Positions 63,756-64,000 of a stretch of DNA of 64,000 bases are shown here, in pieces. The position numbers and the translations under genes are program-made. This DNA comes from Roseovarius mucosus. Its GTDB lineage: Bacteria; Pseudomonadota; Alphaproteobacteria; Rhodobacterales; Rhodobacteraceae. Within the stretch, counting starts at the first letter, position 1. Every line of letters begins with the position of its first letter. The notes under the pieces were generated by a model. That model was given only the letters and a program-made list of their open reading frames with translations, was not told the origin of the DNA and searched no databases. The stretch lies in the NCBI RefSeq assembly GCF_002080415.1, contig NZ_CP020474.1, forward strand, positions 1 through 64,000, given 5' to 3'.

Positions 63756-64000
63756 TCCCGCCCAAGCCGCCCGCGCGCCCGGACCATGTGTCGCTCTGGC
63801 GGTATCTGCGGCTCTTTCGGGCCGATATTCTGTCGGCACAGCCTGCGCGGCTCTATCGCGCGTGGATGGCTGAATTTCGCACGCCGTTCTTTCGCTCTTA
63901 CCTGTGCAATGACACAGGCCTGGTTGATCTGGTGCTGAAACAACGCCCCGATGATTTCCCGAAATCCGCCCGCGTGTCCGAAGGGTTGCGGCCTCTACTG
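63752..64000 (+). CDS. Cytochrome P450, N-terminal part (runs off the window)
   Basis: Only the first 83 residues are visible. The SLWRYLRLFRADILSAQPARLYRAWMAEFRTPFF start, the NDTGLVDLVLKQRPDDFPKS segment and the SEGLRPLLG-like end resemble N-termini of soluble bacterial P450s. The haem-Cys region lies outside the window, so the call rests on N-terminal pattern and context. Confidence 0.65.
   Translation, partial: MIPPKPPARPDHVSLWRYLRLFRADILSAQPARLYRAWMAEFRTPFFRSYLCNDTGLVDLVLKQRPDDFPKSARVSEGLRPLL

Overview
The window looks like chromosome of a marine alphaproteobacterium of the Roseobacter group (Rhodobacteraceae). It is GC-rich and tightly packed, with many ATGA stop/start overlaps. The gene families are typical of that group: trimethylamine monooxygenase, TMAO demethylase, GmaS/Mgs, heme-dependent dimethylamine monooxygenase, a three-piece cobalamin methionine synthase and the alphaproteobacterial F1-ATPase zeta subunit. 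No plasmid or phage replication genes are visible.

Layout. (a) 1-2702: the 3' half of a Nit1C-type cluster (nitE end, nitF, nitG, nitH), a family linked to nitrogen starvation and cyanide assimilation. (b) 3055-5382: an isolated, AT-richer gene for an RloC-like anticodon nuclease, followed by an array of GC-rich palindromes. (c) 5688-8012, minus strand: methyl-THF:corrinoid methyltransferase, methylene-THF reductase and a PF13769-type small protein. (d) 8249-10749: ppx/gppA, an orphan phage-tail-tube-like gene, rlmE and a small unknown gene. (e) 10996-18368: a three-subunit molybdenum hydroxylase with a MoaD-like protein, an oxidoreductase-SelD fusion, and on the opposite strand mnmH/selU.

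(f) 18503-43981 is the main feature, a methylated-amine island. Tmm oxidises trimethylamine to TMAO. Tdm demethylates TMAO to dimethylamine. DmmDABC converts dimethylamine to methylamine. GmaS and MgsABC turn methylamine into gamma-glutamylmethylamide and N-methylglutamate. The island also holds an Amt-type transporter, a Liv/amide-type ABC transporter with a Tat-exported binding protein, a second binding protein with no export signal (AmiC-like), a GntR regulator, an XRE-cupin regulator, a GlxA-type AraC regulator, an EamA transporter and a group II truncated haemoglobin. The N-methylglutamate dehydrogenase genes (mgdABCD) are not in the window, so complete oxidation of methylamine carbon cannot be inferred here. 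C1 units released as formaldehyde can be captured on tetrahydrofolate through the GcvT-like domains of Tdm and DmmD.

(g) 44099-54974: housekeeping genes, including a TfoX C-terminal-domain protein, a CAT-anticodon tRNA, purMN, rnd, sufE and purCSQ. Mixed in are the other two parts of the split methionine synthase (corrinoid protein and homocysteine methyltransferase), DUF1638 and the ATPase zeta subunit. (h) 55020-64000: a dctB/dctD-like two-component pair whose regulator lacks GAFTGA, rne with a long leader, a tusA-like gene, ccdA, a membrane alpha/beta-hydrolase-like gene and the start of a cytochrome P450.

A family of imperfect palindromic elements with about 20-bp inverted termini sits just downstream of selD, the globin gene and dmmC. 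All gene calls come from reading translations, motifs and context. No database search was run.
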